Notes under the pieces: generated by a model
Told to the model about the DNA's origin: nothing
Seen by the model: the letters and a program-made list of their open reading frames with translations, nothing else
Database searches by the model: none
Assembly: GCF_039524395.1 (NCBI RefSeq)
Contig: NZ_BAAAGO010000040.1
Source: Micropruina glycogenica
GTDB lineage: Bacteria > Actinomycetota > Actinomycetes > Propionibacteriales > Propionibacteriaceae
Length of the DNA: 64,000 bases
Strand: one strand, 5' to 3'
Shown: piece after piece, positions 23,962-33,967 of the stretch
Layout: each line of letters opens with the position of its first letter
How positions within the stretch are numbered: position 1 is the stretch's first letter
Translations under genes and position numbers: made by a program

Positions 23962-26100
23962 TCAGCCCTTCCACCAGAATCCGCGCCACAGCGACCGTGG
24001 CAGCACCTTGCGCCACCAGCCGCGGCCCCGTTCTGCCACCGCGACCCGCACCTGCCGGACGTCGTCGCCCAGCCCTGCTGTGTCGCCCACCGACTCGGCG
24101 TAGCGGGATCGCTCCACCAGCACCGCCACCCGGCCCATCGCCGCGGCCGCGTCGTCGGGCAGTGTGCGTGCCACCTCGCCGCCGATCTTTCGTGCCGACC
24201 CGCGCGGCCACTCGTAGCCGGCGTCCCACACGCTGTCGCGCAGCTCGTCCCAGGCCCCGCTGACCGCCTCGCGCGGCGCGGCCGCCGCCAGCCGGCGCGC
24301 CCGCCGTCCGCGACGAACCAACGAGGGCAGCAGCGCCACCACCAGCAGCCCGACGCCGGCGCCCAGCCAGCCCAGCCACGACAGGTCCGCGTCGGTGATC
24401 ACGGTCGGCTCGTCGTCGGCCGGGGTGGACGCCTCGGCGCTCGGCTCGTCGCTCGCGGTCGAGCGGCTGGGGGTCGGGCTGGCGGACGGGCTGGGGGAGG
24501 GGGACGCGTTCGCCGCACCGGTGTAGGTGGGCGGCGTCGCGACGCTCGGGGTCGGTTCGAAACTGACCCAGCCCAGCCCGGCGAAGAACAACTCGGGCCA
24601 GGCGTGCATGTCGCGAATGTTCACCTCGTAATGACCGCCCACCTGCCGGCCGGGCAGAAAGCCGATGGCCACCCGCGACGGAATGCCCAGCGCCCGGGCC
24701 ATCACGGCCATCGACGAGGCGAACTGCTCGCAGTACCCGCTGCGGTCGACCAGCAGAAACTGGGTCAACGCCTCGTAGCCCGAGCCGGGCGCCGGTTCGG
24801 TGCTGTAGCTGAACACCGACGAGCGCAGCCAGTCCTGCAGCAGGATCGCCTTCTCGCCGTCGGTTTTGGCCGCACTGGTGATTCGCCTGGCGATCTCGAT
24901 GATCTCGGTGGGAAAGTCGGCGGGCAGCGCGGCGGTGAAGGTGTCGCGGGGCCGTCCGGCGATGGCCCGGGACAATTCGGCGCGGGTCGGCGTCACGTCG
25001 ACCACCGTTGCCGAGTACGTCAGGCCGTTGGTGGCCCGCTTCTGCTGCGGGCCGGCCGACAGCACGCTGAGAGACACCGGGTCGTAGCGCCAGTCGCCGT
25101 CGGCGGTGAAGGCCGCCGGGGCGTAGGGCAGCGGCAGCCATTCGGCGTTGAAGTCGTCGACGGCCACCTCGATGGTGAACCGGGCCAGGCCGCCCGGTGC
25201 GCCCTCGGGGGCCGGCAGCGAGCCGGTCATCAGGTCGATCGGGTTGAGGTGAAAGCCGGTCTCGTCGAAGGCCGGCAACGAGGTCATGCGCAGGTATGAG
25301 CCGGTGTCGCGGCCGGTGGTGTAGCTGATCACCCGGCGGTCCATCGGCTGCTGCAGGTTGCGTCGCAGGTCGAGCGACGGATCGCCCATCTGCACCGGCC
25401 CCTGCCCACTGAACGGCGCGCCGCGGTCAGGGTCGAGGCCCGGGGTGAACACACCGGCCAGGCCGGCCACCAGCAGCGCGCACAGCAGGCTGATCGCGCC
25501 GCCGAGCAGCATGCCCCAGCGTGAACCACCCACAGCCTGAAAGCGCAGCACCCGACTGCGGTCGGCTGCATCGGCCAGCAGCACCAGCACATAGCCGACG
25601 GCCAGCCACAGCAACGGCCAGAAGGTCACCAGGGTCGGCAGGGCGAACGCAGCGATCAGGTAGGGCACGCCCAAGGGCAGCAGCGCGGCGCCGGGGTTGC
25701 TGAGCGAGATCGACAACTGGTCGGCCAGCAAGGCCAGCAGGGTGACCGCTGTCACGGCCACGATTCGCACCGCCTGGTTGGGCGGCATCGGGGCCGACGA
25801 CTCCACGGTCCAGCGCAGGGCGGTGGCCAGCAGGTCGGGGATTCCGAACGGGTTGGTGCTGACGCCCTCGAACATGGCCAGCGCGACCAGCGCCGCGAAC
25901 GCGACCAGGGCCTGAATCAGTCGCGCGCCGCGGTCGGTGGGCAGCAGCCGGCGGGTGACGATGCCGCTGGCGCACACCACGACGATCATCGCCAGCGCTT
26001 CCAGATACAGCCTGCCGTCGGCGGTCACCGGTTCGAGCGCCGTCAGCGACAGCGCCAGCGCGGCCATCAGCGCCAGCCCGAGGCGGTCGGACCCTCTCAT
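23962..26100 (-). CDS. TgpA-type membrane transglutaminase-like protein
   Basis: The 712-residue protein has several N-terminal membrane helices (about residues 5-220) and then an extracytoplasmic transglutaminase-like core: Cys in GYCEQFASSMAVMARALGIPSRVAIGF, His in IRDMHAWPELFF and the following WVSFEPTPS. A Ser/Pro/Thr-rich linker (about 530-570) leads to another membrane helix and a cytosolic C-terminal region. Real start is the ATG at 26100, which overlaps the DUF58 stop. With DUF58 and MoxR it forms a conserved module of unknown exact role; proteolysis or cross-linking at the membrane is a plausible inference. Confidence 0.85.
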   Translation of the reverse strand: MRGSDRLGLALMAALALSLTALEPVTADGRLYLEALAMIVVVCASGIVTRRLLPTDRGARLIQALVAFAALVALAMFEGVSTNPFGIPDLLATALRWTVESSAPMPPNQAVRIVAVTAVTLLALLADQLSISLSNPGAALLPLGVPYLIAAFALPTLVTFWPLLWLAVGYVLVLLADAADRSRVLRFQAVGGSRWGMLLGGAISLLCALLVAGLAGVFTPGLDPDRGAPFSGQGPVQMGDPSLDLRRNLQQPMDRRVISYTTGRDTGSYLRMTSLPAFDETGFHLNPIDLMTGSLPAPEGAPGGLARFTIEVAVDDFNAEWLPLPYAPAAFTADGDWRYDPVSLSVLSAGPQQKRATNGLTYSATVVDVTPTRAELSRAIAGRPRDTFTAALPADFPTEIIEIARRITSAAKTDGEKAILLQDWLRSSVFSYSTEPAPGSGYEALTQFLLVDRSGYCEQFASSMAVMARALGIPSRVAIGFLPGRQVGGHYEVNIRDMHAWPELFFAGLGWVSFEPTPSVATPPTYTGAANASPSPSPSASPTPSRSTASDEPSAEASTPADDEPTVITDADLSWLGWLGAGVGLLVVALLPSLVRRGRRARRLAAAAPREAVSGAWDELRDSVWDAGYEWPRGSARKIGGEVARTLPDDAAAAMGRVAVLVERSRYAESVGDTAGLGDDVRQVRVAVAERGRGWWRKVLPRSLWRGFWWKG

Positions 26101-27296
26101 CGCCGGCCACCCCAGTCGAGGGCCGCCCAGGCGTCGGCGACGCTCAGCTGGGCAGCCGGACGCACCACGTGCCAGCCGCCCGCGATGAGTGCTTCGGCGG
26201 GGTCGTCGTCGCCGTCGGGTGCCGGCTGAATGATGATCGCACGGCAGAGCCGTCCATCGCGGCGGGCATTGGTCAGCGTGATCGCGTCGGCGTGCGACAG
26301 CCGGCCGAGCACGGCGATCAGCAACTGGCCGCGGGCCCGGTCGCCCGGACCGATCGCGCCGGCCAACTCGTAGGCGTTGCCGAGCCGGGCGTCGGTGAGA
26401 TGGTCGAGCAGCGCCTCGCGCACCGAGTCGCCCTCGACGGCGGCCAGGGAGTTGCCGGCGGCGTCCACCAGGTCGATGTCGTAGCCCGCGTCGAGCAGGT
26501 GCACACCGATGGACGCCGCGGCCGAGACCGCCCATTCGAAGCTCGAGCGCGAGCCCACCCCGGTGTGCGACTCGGATCGGTTGTCGAGCAGAATCAGCGC
26601 GCTCGGCTCCCAGGCGTGCTCCTCGCGGCGCACCATCAGCGAACCGGTGCGGGCCGTGGACGGCCAGTGAATGCGGCGCATCTCGTCGCGGGGGCGGTAC
26701 TCGCGAATCAGCGCGTCGTCTGCGCCCAGCAAGCTGCTGCGCCGGTGGGCTGATTCGCCGCTCAGCCCGGCCCCGGCCCCGCGCAGCGCCCCGCCGAGAG
26801 CGTGGATCGCCGGCGTCACGGTGAGCAGGTTCGTGCCGCTCAGTTGGCGCCTGGTGGTGGCCAAGCCCAACGGGTCGGTGGTGACCCACACGCTCGGGCC
26901 GACCGGAAAGCGACCCCGCACGTGCGTGCCGAGCTGGTAGGTCTGCAGGCTGCGCAGGCGTCCCCAGCCCGACGGCACGGCCAACGCCGCAGCGCCCGAC
27001 AGTTCGGGCGGCACCTTTTCCTCCACCACGCTCCACGCGCCGGCGCCCATGCTGTCGCGCTCAAGGTCGAGCGTCACCCGCACCGGGGCGCCGGCCGCCA
27101 GCCGGTCGGGCAGCAGCCGGCGGCGCACCCGCGGCTGCCGCGCCGAACGGGCGGCCAGCAGCGCACCCGCGGCGACCAGTCCGATCAGCAGCCCACCCGG
27201 CCAGGCCAGTGCCCGCAGCCCGGTGAACGACGCCGCGATCAGCAGCGCCGTCCCGGTGGACAGCAGGGCCAGCCCCCTGCTGGTCAGCCGAATCAT
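26097..27296 (-). CDS. DUF58 domain protein
   Basis: The 399-residue protein has two membrane helices near the N-terminus (about residues 10-50) and the DUF58 core EYRPRDEMRRIHWPSTARTGSLMVRREE, followed by a von Willebrand A-like segment (ALILLDNRSESH). Such proteins accompany MoxR ATPases and are thought to be their partners or substrates. It lies 7 nt after moxR and overlaps tgpA, so the three form one operon. Confidence 0.85.
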   Translation of the reverse strand: MIRLTSRGLALLSTGTALLIAASFTGLRALAWPGGLLIGLVAAGALLAARSARQPRVRRRLLPDRLAAGAPVRVTLDLERDSMGAGAWSVVEEKVPPELSGAAALAVPSGWGRLRSLQTYQLGTHVRGRFPVGPSVWVTTDPLGLATTRRQLSGTNLLTVTPAIHALGGALRGAGAGLSGESAHRRSSLLGADDALIREYRPRDEMRRIHWPSTARTGSLMVRREEHAWEPSALILLDNRSESHTGVGSRSSFEWAVSAAASIGVHLLDAGYDIDLVDAAGNSLAAVEGDSVREALLDHLTDARLGNAYELAGAIGPGDRARGQLLIAVLGRLSHADAITLTNARRDGRLCRAIIIQPAPDGDDDPAEALIAGGWHVVRPAAQLSVADAWAALDWGGRR

Positions 27297-27303
27297 GACC
27301 GGC

Positions 27304-28269
<966 letters not shown>

Positions 28270-28348
28270 CGGGTCCCCCTCTGTGATGGCCTGCAGTAAC
28301 CCTACCGGGCGGATTTGCACGCAACAGGGGCCCTGTAGGGGGTGCCTG

Positions 28349-28388
28349 GTGGAGCAAAGTGGGGTAAAGTGGTGCTAAGTGGAGGATC
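28349..28388 (+). promoter_or_regulatory. MraZ-box array of the dcw cluster
   Basis: Four direct repeats start with GTGG at exact 10-bp steps (28349, 28359, 28369, 28379): GTGGAGCAAA, GTGGGGTAAA, GTGGTGCTAA and GTGGAGGATC. MraZ in other bacteria binds closely spaced TGGG/GTGG repeats upstream of its own gene, so this is probably the autoregulatory operator. The array ends 21 nt before mraZ. Confidence 0.85.
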
Positions 28389-28409
28389 AAGGCGAAGGGG
28401 GGTGCCCGC

Positions 28410-28838
28410 GTGTTCCTGGGCACCCACACCCCGAAGCTCGATGACAAAGGCCGCTTCTTCCTCCCCGCCAAGTTCCGTGAGGAACTGAACGGGGGTCTCG
28501 TCATCACCAGGCAGCCCGAGCGTTGTTTGGGGATCTTCACCCCGGTCGCCTACCAGGCGGCCGCCGATCGCATGATGAGTGCCTCGTCCGGCCTGGCGAA
28601 GGTGCGCTCGCAGCAGCGCATGTTCGCCTCGGGTGCCGAGTCGTCCGCTCCTGACGGCCAGGGGCGCATCTCGGTTCCGGAGCACCTGCGCAGATACGCG
28701 GGCCTGCAGCGCGAGGTCGTGGTGATCGGAGCGTTGGACCACATCGAGGTGTGGGACGCGGAGGCCTGGGCCACCTACGCCGCGGCGCAGGAAGAGGCCT
28801 TCGCAGAACTGGACGACGAAGAGTACGGCGCGGGCTGA
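28410..28838 (+). CDS. mraZ: Transcriptional regulator MraZ
   Basis: The 142-residue protein has two SpoVT/AbrB-type half domains, with the signatures LDDKGRFFLPAKFRE (about residues 10-24) and DGQGRISVPEHLRRYA (about 82-97). MraZ forms ring-shaped oligomers that bind repeats ahead of the dcw cluster. The GTG start follows an AGGCGAAGGGGGG stretch. It is the first gene of the division and cell-wall cluster. Confidence 0.95.
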   Translation: MFLGTHTPKLDDKGRFFLPAKFREELNGGLVITRQPERCLGIFTPVAYQAAADRMMSASSGLAKVRSQQRMFASGAESSAPDGQGRISVPEHLRRYAGLQREVVVIGALDHIEVWDAEAWATYAAAQEEAFAELDDEEYGAG

Positions 28839-28857
28839 CCGCACCACCAAGCTTCAC

Positions 28858-28960
28858 CGTCGCGTGCGGTGCGGCTTCAATCCGAGGGGCTTCCGCCTCC
28901 TGGCGCACCTTCCCCGGTGCCAGGCGGTACCCGCGGATTGAAACCACGGCGCACGCGACG
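28858..28960 (+). ncRNA. Structured RNA between mraZ and rsmH, candidate mraW motif
   Basis: Three nested helices are visible. The outer stem is 11 bp and perfect (28858-28868 with 28950-28960), the middle stem is 9 bp (28876-28884 with 28934-28942, TTCAATCCG), and the inner bulged hairpin is CCGCC...CACC with GGTGCCAGGCGG (28893-28927). A conserved structured RNA named the mraW motif is known upstream of mraW (rsmH) in actinobacteria. The position agrees, but I could not compare the consensus. It ends 27 nt before the rsmH start and may regulate it. Confidence 0.7.
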
Positions 28961-28987
28961 CGCCATCAAGATGGAGGAAGGGTCGAG

Positions 28988-29953
28988 ATGAGCGGGCAGC
29001 AGGCTGCGGCGCACGTGCCGGTCATGTGCGCCCGCATCGTCGAACTGCTCAGCCCCCCGTTGCAGGCGCCCGGTTCGGTCTACGTCGACTGCACGCTCGG
29101 CCTGGGCGGCCACGCCGAGGCCATGCTCACCGCCTGCCCCGAAGCCACGCTGATCGGCATCGACCGCGACCAGCACGCCCTCGCGCTGGCGGGCGAGCGG
29201 CTCGCCCCTTTCGGTGATCGGGTGCAGCTGTTCCAGGCGCGCTACGACGAACTGCCCGACGTTCTCGCGCAGGCCGGACGCCCGCTGGTGCAGGCGATTC
29301 TGGCCGACCTGGGGTTGTCGTCGATGCAGATCGACCGCCGCGATCGCGGGTTCGCCTACAGCGTCGACGCCCCGCTCGACATGCGCATGGACGACACCCA
29401 GCCGCTCACCGCGGCCGACCTGGTGAACACCGCCTCGACCGGCGAACTCACCCAGATGCTGCGCCGGTTCGGCGAAGAGCGGTTCGCCGACCGCATCGCC
29501 CGCCGCATCGTGGCCGAGCGGGCGAGCGAGCCGTTCGACACCTCGGCACGGCTGGTTCGGGTGATCGAGTCGGCCATTCCGGCCGCGGCCCGAGCCGCCG
29601 GCGGCCACCCGGCGAAAAGAACGTTCCAGGCACTACGCATCGCCGTCAACGACGAGTTGGTCGCGCTCACCGGCCTGCTGCCGGCCGCCATGGACGCGCT
29701 GGCCCCCGGTGGACGGCTGGCAGTGCTGGCCTACCACTCGGGCGAGGACCGTCTGGTGAAGAACGCACTGCGCGAGGCGGCCACCGACCGCGCCCCCCGC
29801 GGGCTGCCGGCGGTGCCGCCGGAGCTGCGCGCGCGACTGGTGCTGCTGACCCGGGGCGCGGAGCGTCCGGGCGCGGACGAGGTGCAGATCAACCCGCGAG
29901 CCGCCTCGGCGCGGCTGCGGGCCGGTGAACGAATGATTGAGGTGGCGGCATGA
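28988..29953 (+). CDS. rsmH: 16S rRNA (cytosine(1402)-N(4))-methyltransferase
   Basis: RsmH (MraW) methylates N4 of C1402 in 16S rRNA with S-adenosylmethionine. The 321-residue product starts with HVPVMCARIVELLSPP and has the SAM-binding DCTLGLGGHAEAML, then IGIDRDQHAL and the C-terminal NPRAASARLRAGERM. The ATG is preceded by a strong GGAGGAAGG. The stop overlaps the next start (ATGA). Confidence 0.95.
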   Translation: MSGQQAAAHVPVMCARIVELLSPPLQAPGSVYVDCTLGLGGHAEAMLTACPEATLIGIDRDQHALALAGERLAPFGDRVQLFQARYDELPDVLAQAGRPLVQAILADLGLSSMQIDRRDRGFAYSVDAPLDMRMDDTQPLTAADLVNTASTGELTQMLRRFGEERFADRIARRIVAERASEPFDTSARLVRVIESAIPAAARAAGGHPAKRTFQALRIAVNDELVALTGLLPAAMDALAPGGRLAVLAYHSGEDRLVKNALREAATDRAPRGLPAVPPELRARLVLLTRGAERPGADEVQINPRAASARLRAGERMIEVAA

Positions 29954-30609
29954 CAGCACTCGAAGCACTCCGCAAGGGTCCGGAGCGCGCGAGCACGGAG
30001 CGTCCCCGCCGTTGGGGCCTGACGTCGGTGCCGATTCCGTCCCGGCGCATGGGCAGCGTGCCGTTCGTGCTGGTGCTCGGGGTGTTTCTGGCGGTCGGCA
30101 TGGTGGGCCTGCTGCTTTTGAACACCGCGCTGCAGGAGCAGGGTTTCGCGGTGCAGAACCGGCAGAAAGAGGCTGCGCAGCTCGGCTACCGGGTGGCCGA
30201 ACTCCAGTCGCAGGTCACTGAGGCCCGCTCGAGCACCCGGCTCGCGGTCGAGGCGACCAAGCTCGGCATGGTGCCCAACCCGTACCCGGTGTACCTGACG
30301 TTGCCGAACGGTCAGGTGGTCGGCAACCCCACCAGCATCAGTGGCTACGAGATTCCCGACGTGCGTTATCGCACGCCCGACGAGCTGGCCGCGTTGGCCC
30401 AGAAGGCTGCCGACGCCGAGGCCAAGCGCATCGCCGACCTGGCCGCCAAGGCCAAGGCGGCGAAAGAGGCGAAGGCCAAGGCCGCGGAAGAGAAGAAGAA
30501 GGCTGAAGCCGAGGCCAAGGCGAAAGCGAAGGCGAAGGCCGACGCGAAGAAGGCTGCCGAGGAGGCCGCCAAGAAGAAGACCGGCAAGAAGAACGGGACC
30601 GATCGATGA
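29950..30609 (+). CDS. ftsL: FtsL-like septum protein with Lys/Ala-rich tail
   Basis: The 219-residue bitopic membrane protein occupies the ftsL position between rsmH and the division transpeptidase. A basic cytosolic N-terminus is followed by a single membrane helix (about residues 38-60) and a heptad-like segment (NRQKEAAQLGYRVAELQSQV, about 75-95), as in FtsL/DivIC proteins. From about residue 133 the chain is almost only Ala, Lys, Glu and Asp in short repeats (AKAKA, KKKAEAEAKAKAK). Given N-in/C-out topology this tail would lie outside the membrane. Tails of this kind are unusual in length. Confidence 0.85.
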   Translation: MTALEALRKGPERASTERPRRWGLTSVPIPSRRMGSVPFVLVLGVFLAVGMVGLLLLNTALQEQGFAVQNRQKEAAQLGYRVAELQSQVTEARSSTRLAVEATKLGMVPNPYPVYLTLPNGQVVGNPTSISGYEIPDVRYRTPDELAALAQKAADAEAKRIADLAAKAKAAKEAKAKAAEEKKKAEAEAKAKAKAKADAKKAAEEAAKKKTGKKNGTDR

Positions 30610-32438
30610 CGCTGAAGTCGAGCACGAACCGGCAACTGTCGCGGCTGCGCAAGGCGCGCTGGCCGCTGGCCTCGCCGGTGGGCCGCATACGCGTGTTGCT
30701 GATCGCCATCGCGGTGGTGTTCAGCCTGTGCGCCGGACGGGCGCTGCAGGTGCAGGCGTTCGACTCCTCGGCCTACGCGGCCGAAGCAGCCGACCAGATG
30801 AAGCAGACGCAGGTGCTGCCCGCGACTCGCGGCGATCTGACCGACCGCTACGGCGACGTGCTGGCCTACACCGAGCAGACGGTCAACGTGATCGCCGACC
30901 CCAAAGCCATCGCGACCAACGGCAAGATGGGCCTGCAGCCGATGACCGCGAACGACAAGGCCATCGCCGCCACCGCCCCACAGAAACTTGCCGACCTGCT
31001 GGCCAAGTACCTGGGCGGCGTCGCTGCCGATTACCTGCCCAAGCTCACCGACGAGAAGATCTCGTACAAGGTGATCGCCAAGCGCGTGCCGGCCGAGACC
31101 TTTCAAGAACTCCAGACCGAGATGAAGGCCGCGGGCCTGCTCGGGCTCACCCGCGCGGTGGCGCCGACCCGGCGCTATCCCAACGGCACTTTGGCCGCCA
31201 ACCTGATCGGCTGGGTGAACGAGCAGGGCGACGCGGCCGGCGGACTGGAGCTGGCGCTGGAGAAGTTGCTGCACGGCACCGACGGCAAAGAGGTCTACGA
31301 CGGGTCGCCGAACGGCAAGATTCCCCTCGGCGACAACGTGTTGACCCCCGCCCAGAACGGGCACAGCTTCGGGCTGACCATCGACTCTGCCCTGCAACTG
31401 ATGGCCGAGCAGCGCATCGCCAAGGCCCTGGCCGACACCGGCGCCGAGGCCGCCGCCGTGATCGTCATGGACCCGCGCACCGGTGAGGTGCTGGTGATGG
31501 CCAACGGCCCCTCGTTCGACAGCAACGATCCCGGCAAGAGTGAAGCGGCCAACATGGGCAACCGGGCCGTGATGAGCGTGTACGAGCCCGGCTCGGTGCA
31601 GAAGATCCTCACCTTCGCGGCCCTGTTCGACTCGGGCACGGTCGAGCCCGACACCAAGGTGAAGGTGCCCGGCTTCATCAAGCAGGACCAGTTCACCATT
31701 CACGACTGGTGGAACCACGGCACCATCACCCTGCGCGCCCGCGGCGTGTTCGCCAAGTCGTCGAACCTGGGCACCATCACCCTGGCCCGCAAGATGCCCA
31801 AGCAGCAGCTGCGCGACTACTACGCCTCGTTCGGCCTGGGCCAGCGCACCAACGTCGGCATCGGCGGCGAGTCGGCCGGCGTGCTGCCCAAGGCGACGAT
31901 GCCCGACTACACCCGCGACGGCATCGCCTTCGGCACCAGCCTGTCGGTGACGGCGCTGCAGAACGCCACCGCGGTGGCGTCGGTGGTCAACGGCGGCGTC
32001 TACCACGCGCCGAGCGTGATCTCGACCATGGACGGTCAGCCGTTCACTCCCAGCGCCCAGAACACCACCCCGCGCCGGGTGATCTCTGAAGAGACGTCCG
32101 AACAGGTGCGGTCGCTGATGGAGCAGCAGGCGCTCAACCAGAAGAGCAACTCGTTCAGGATCGACGGGTACCGCATCGGCACCAAGACCGGCACCGCTCG
32201 CCTGGTCAGCGCCGACTGCAAGTGCTACCGCGGTGAGTCGGTGGTCTCGACCATCGGCGTCGCCCCGATCGAGAACCCCCAGGTGCTGGTGTATTCGGTG
32301 GTCTGGAACCCCAAGTACAACGGCGCCTCGGGCGCGGCGGTGGCGGCCCCGATCATGCACGACATCATGGCGCTGGCCCTGCCCCGCTACGCCGTCGAGC
32401 CGTCGAAGTCCAAGGGCGTCAAGCTTCCGCTCGAGTGA
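30606..32438 (+). CDS. ftsI: Division-specific penicillin-binding protein (transpeptidase)
   Basis: This is a class B PBP of 610 residues that cross-links septal peptidoglycan. One membrane helix lies near the N-terminus (RVLLIAIAVVFSLCAGRAL), then the dimerisation domain with TRGDLTDRYGDVLAY. The transpeptidase motifs are SVQK (SxxK) in YEPGSVQKILTF, SSN in FAKSSNLGTI, and KTG in IGTKTGTARL. It overlaps ftsL by four bases. Confidence 0.95.
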   Translation: MTLKSSTNRQLSRLRKARWPLASPVGRIRVLLIAIAVVFSLCAGRALQVQAFDSSAYAAEAADQMKQTQVLPATRGDLTDRYGDVLAYTEQTVNVIADPKAIATNGKMGLQPMTANDKAIAATAPQKLADLLAKYLGGVAADYLPKLTDEKISYKVIAKRVPAETFQELQTEMKAAGLLGLTRAVAPTRRYPNGTLAANLIGWVNEQGDAAGGLELALEKLLHGTDGKEVYDGSPNGKIPLGDNVLTPAQNGHSFGLTIDSALQLMAEQRIAKALADTGAEAAAVIVMDPRTGEVLVMANGPSFDSNDPGKSEAANMGNRAVMSVYEPGSVQKILTFAALFDSGTVEPDTKVKVPGFIKQDQFTIHDWWNHGTITLRARGVFAKSSNLGTITLARKMPKQQLRDYYASFGLGQRTNVGIGGESAGVLPKATMPDYTRDGIAFGTSLSVTALQNATAVASVVNGGVYHAPSVISTMDGQPFTPSAQNTTPRRVISEETSEQVRSLMEQQALNQKSNSFRIDGYRIGTKTGTARLVSADCKCYRGESVVSTIGVAPIENPQVLVYSVVWNPKYNGASGAAVAAPIMHDIMALALPRYAVEPSKSKGVKLPLE

Positions 32439-32485
32439 CCAGCGGTGCGTCCCCTCGATGAATCACACCACTAGGGTGCTGAGGC

Positions 32486-33967
32486 ATGGCTAACCCGGTT
32501 CGCCTCGCTGAACTGCTGCCCGGTGCGCCCGATGTGGCGGTCGCCGGCGTCAGTCTCGATTCTCGACGGGTTCGGCCGGGCGAGCTGTACGCGGCACTGC
32601 CGGGGCAGCACACGCACGGCGCCCGGTTCACCGCGCAGGCGGTGGCGCAGGGGGCGGTCGCCGTGCTGACCGACCACGAGGGGCGGGCCCTGATCGACGC
32701 CGACGTGCCGGTGGTCGTGGTCGACGACCCCAGGACGGCACTGGCCGAGATCGCGGCCGCCGTGCAGGGCCATCCCGCGCGTTCGATGCGCATGTTCGGC
32801 ATCACCGGCACCAACGGCAAGACCAGCACCATGTTTCTGCTCGAGGCGGCCCTGGCGAACCTGGGTGAGACGGTCGGCACGCTGGGCACGATCGGCTTTC
32901 GGGTGGCCGGACGGCAGCTCGAACGTTCCCGCTCGACGGTCACCACCCCCGAGGCTCCCGACCTGCAACAACTGCTCGCAGACCTGCGCGACGCCGGAGC
33001 CAGCAGTGTGGCGATGGAGGTGTCGTCGCACGCCCTGGCGCTGCACCGCGTCGCGGGCATCACCTTCGACGTCGCCGCCTTCACCCACCTGGGCCGCGAC
33101 CACCTCGACTTTCACCACACCATGCAGGCGTACTTCGAAGCCAAGGCGCGGCTGTTTCTGGGTGGACGCTCCCGTGCCTGCGTGGTGAACGTCGACGGCG
33201 AGTGGGGACGGCGCTTGGCCGGGCTGATCGCAGCCGAGGGCACGCCGCTGCTCACCACCGGCAGCGCTGCCGACGCCGACGTGCGGCTGGTCGACTACGA
33301 GACCGACGACGAGCTGCGCAGCGTGGTGCGGATCGCCACTCCTGATGCCGAACTGCGCTGCACCGTCGGCATACCCGGCGCCTTCAACGTGCAGAACGCG
33401 ATCACGGCCACCGCCATGCTGAACGCCGCCGGGGTCGACCTCAGCCGAGGCGTGGCCGGCTTCGCGCAGGCGTTCGTGCCGGGCCGTATGCAGCGGGTGC
33501 CGCTGGGCTCCGGCGCGCCGCGCGTGGTGGTCGACTTCGCCCACACCCCCGAGGCGGTCACCGCGGCGCTCACCGTGCTGCCCCGGCCGCGCATCGTGGT
33601 GCTGGGCGCCGGCGGCGATCGTGACCCGGGCAAGCGGGGTCCGATGGGGGCGGCGGCGGCCGAAAACGCCGAACTCGTGGTGGTCACCGACGACAACCCG
33701 CGCAGCGAGGTACCCGAACAGATTCGGGCGAGCGTGCTGGCCGGTGCCCGGTCGGTGGCCGGCGCCGAGGTGCTCGACGGCGGCGACCGCCGCTCGGCGA
33801 TCGACCTGGCGTTGCGCCGGGCCGATGCCGACACCTGGGTCGCCGTGCTCGGCAAGGGCCACGAGAGCGGGCAAGAGATCGCCGGGGTGATCAGCCCGTT
33901 CGACGACGTGGCGGCGGTGCAGCAGCAGTGGCAACGTGTTCGTGGGGGGAGTGCAGACGGTGCGTGA
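32486..33967 (+). CDS. murE: UDP-MurNAc-tripeptide synthetase MurE
   Basis: This is a cytosolic Mur ligase of 493 residues that adds the third residue of the stem peptide. It has the ATP site GITGTNGKTSTMFLL (about residues 108-122) and ends with LGKGHESGQEI. The motif DNPR (VVTDDNPRSE) in the binding pocket is that of diaminopimelate-adding enzymes; LL- or meso-DAP cannot be told from this motif. TAGGGT at 32472-32477 lies 8 nt before the ATG, a possible internal promoter. It overlaps murF by 8 nt. Confidence 0.95.
   Translation: MANPVRLAELLPGAPDVAVAGVSLDSRRVRPGELYAALPGQHTHGARFTAQAVAQGAVAVLTDHEGRALIDADVPVVVVDDPRTALAEIAAAVQGHPARSMRMFGITGTNGKTSTMFLLEAALANLGETVGTLGTIGFRVAGRQLERSRSTVTTPEAPDLQQLLADLRDAGASSVAMEVSSHALALHRVAGITFDVAAFTHLGRDHLDFHHTMQAYFEAKARLFLGGRSRACVVNVDGEWGRRLAGLIAAEGTPLLTTGSAADADVRLVDYETDDELRSVVRIATPDAELRCTVGIPGAFNVQNAITATAMLNAAGVDLSRGVAGFAQAFVPGRMQRVPLGSGAPRVVVDFAHTPEAVTAALTVLPRPRIVVLGAGGDRDPGKRGPMGAAAAENAELVVVTDDNPRSEVPEQIRASVLAGARSVAGAEVLDGGDRRSAIDLALRRADADTWVAVLGKGHESGQEIAGVISPFDDVAAVQQQWQRVRGGSADGA

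Noticed and set aside
26101..27036. In-frame N-terminal extension of the TgpA-like protein across the DUF58 gene
   Set aside because: It lies wholly inside the well-supported DUF58 gene. The ATG at 26100 overlaps that gene's stop in the usual way.
28349..28388. Short regular repeats resembling a CRISPR array
   Set aside because: The 10-bp period has no spacers of CRISPR size. It fits MraZ boxes next to mraZ, and no cas genes are present in the window.
30366..32360. Long open frame antisense to ftsI (664 codons)
   Set aside because: It is a shadow of the ftsI codon pattern in very GC-rich DNA. The peptide is His/Gly/Arg-rich without any domain, and ftsI on the other strand has all expected motifs.
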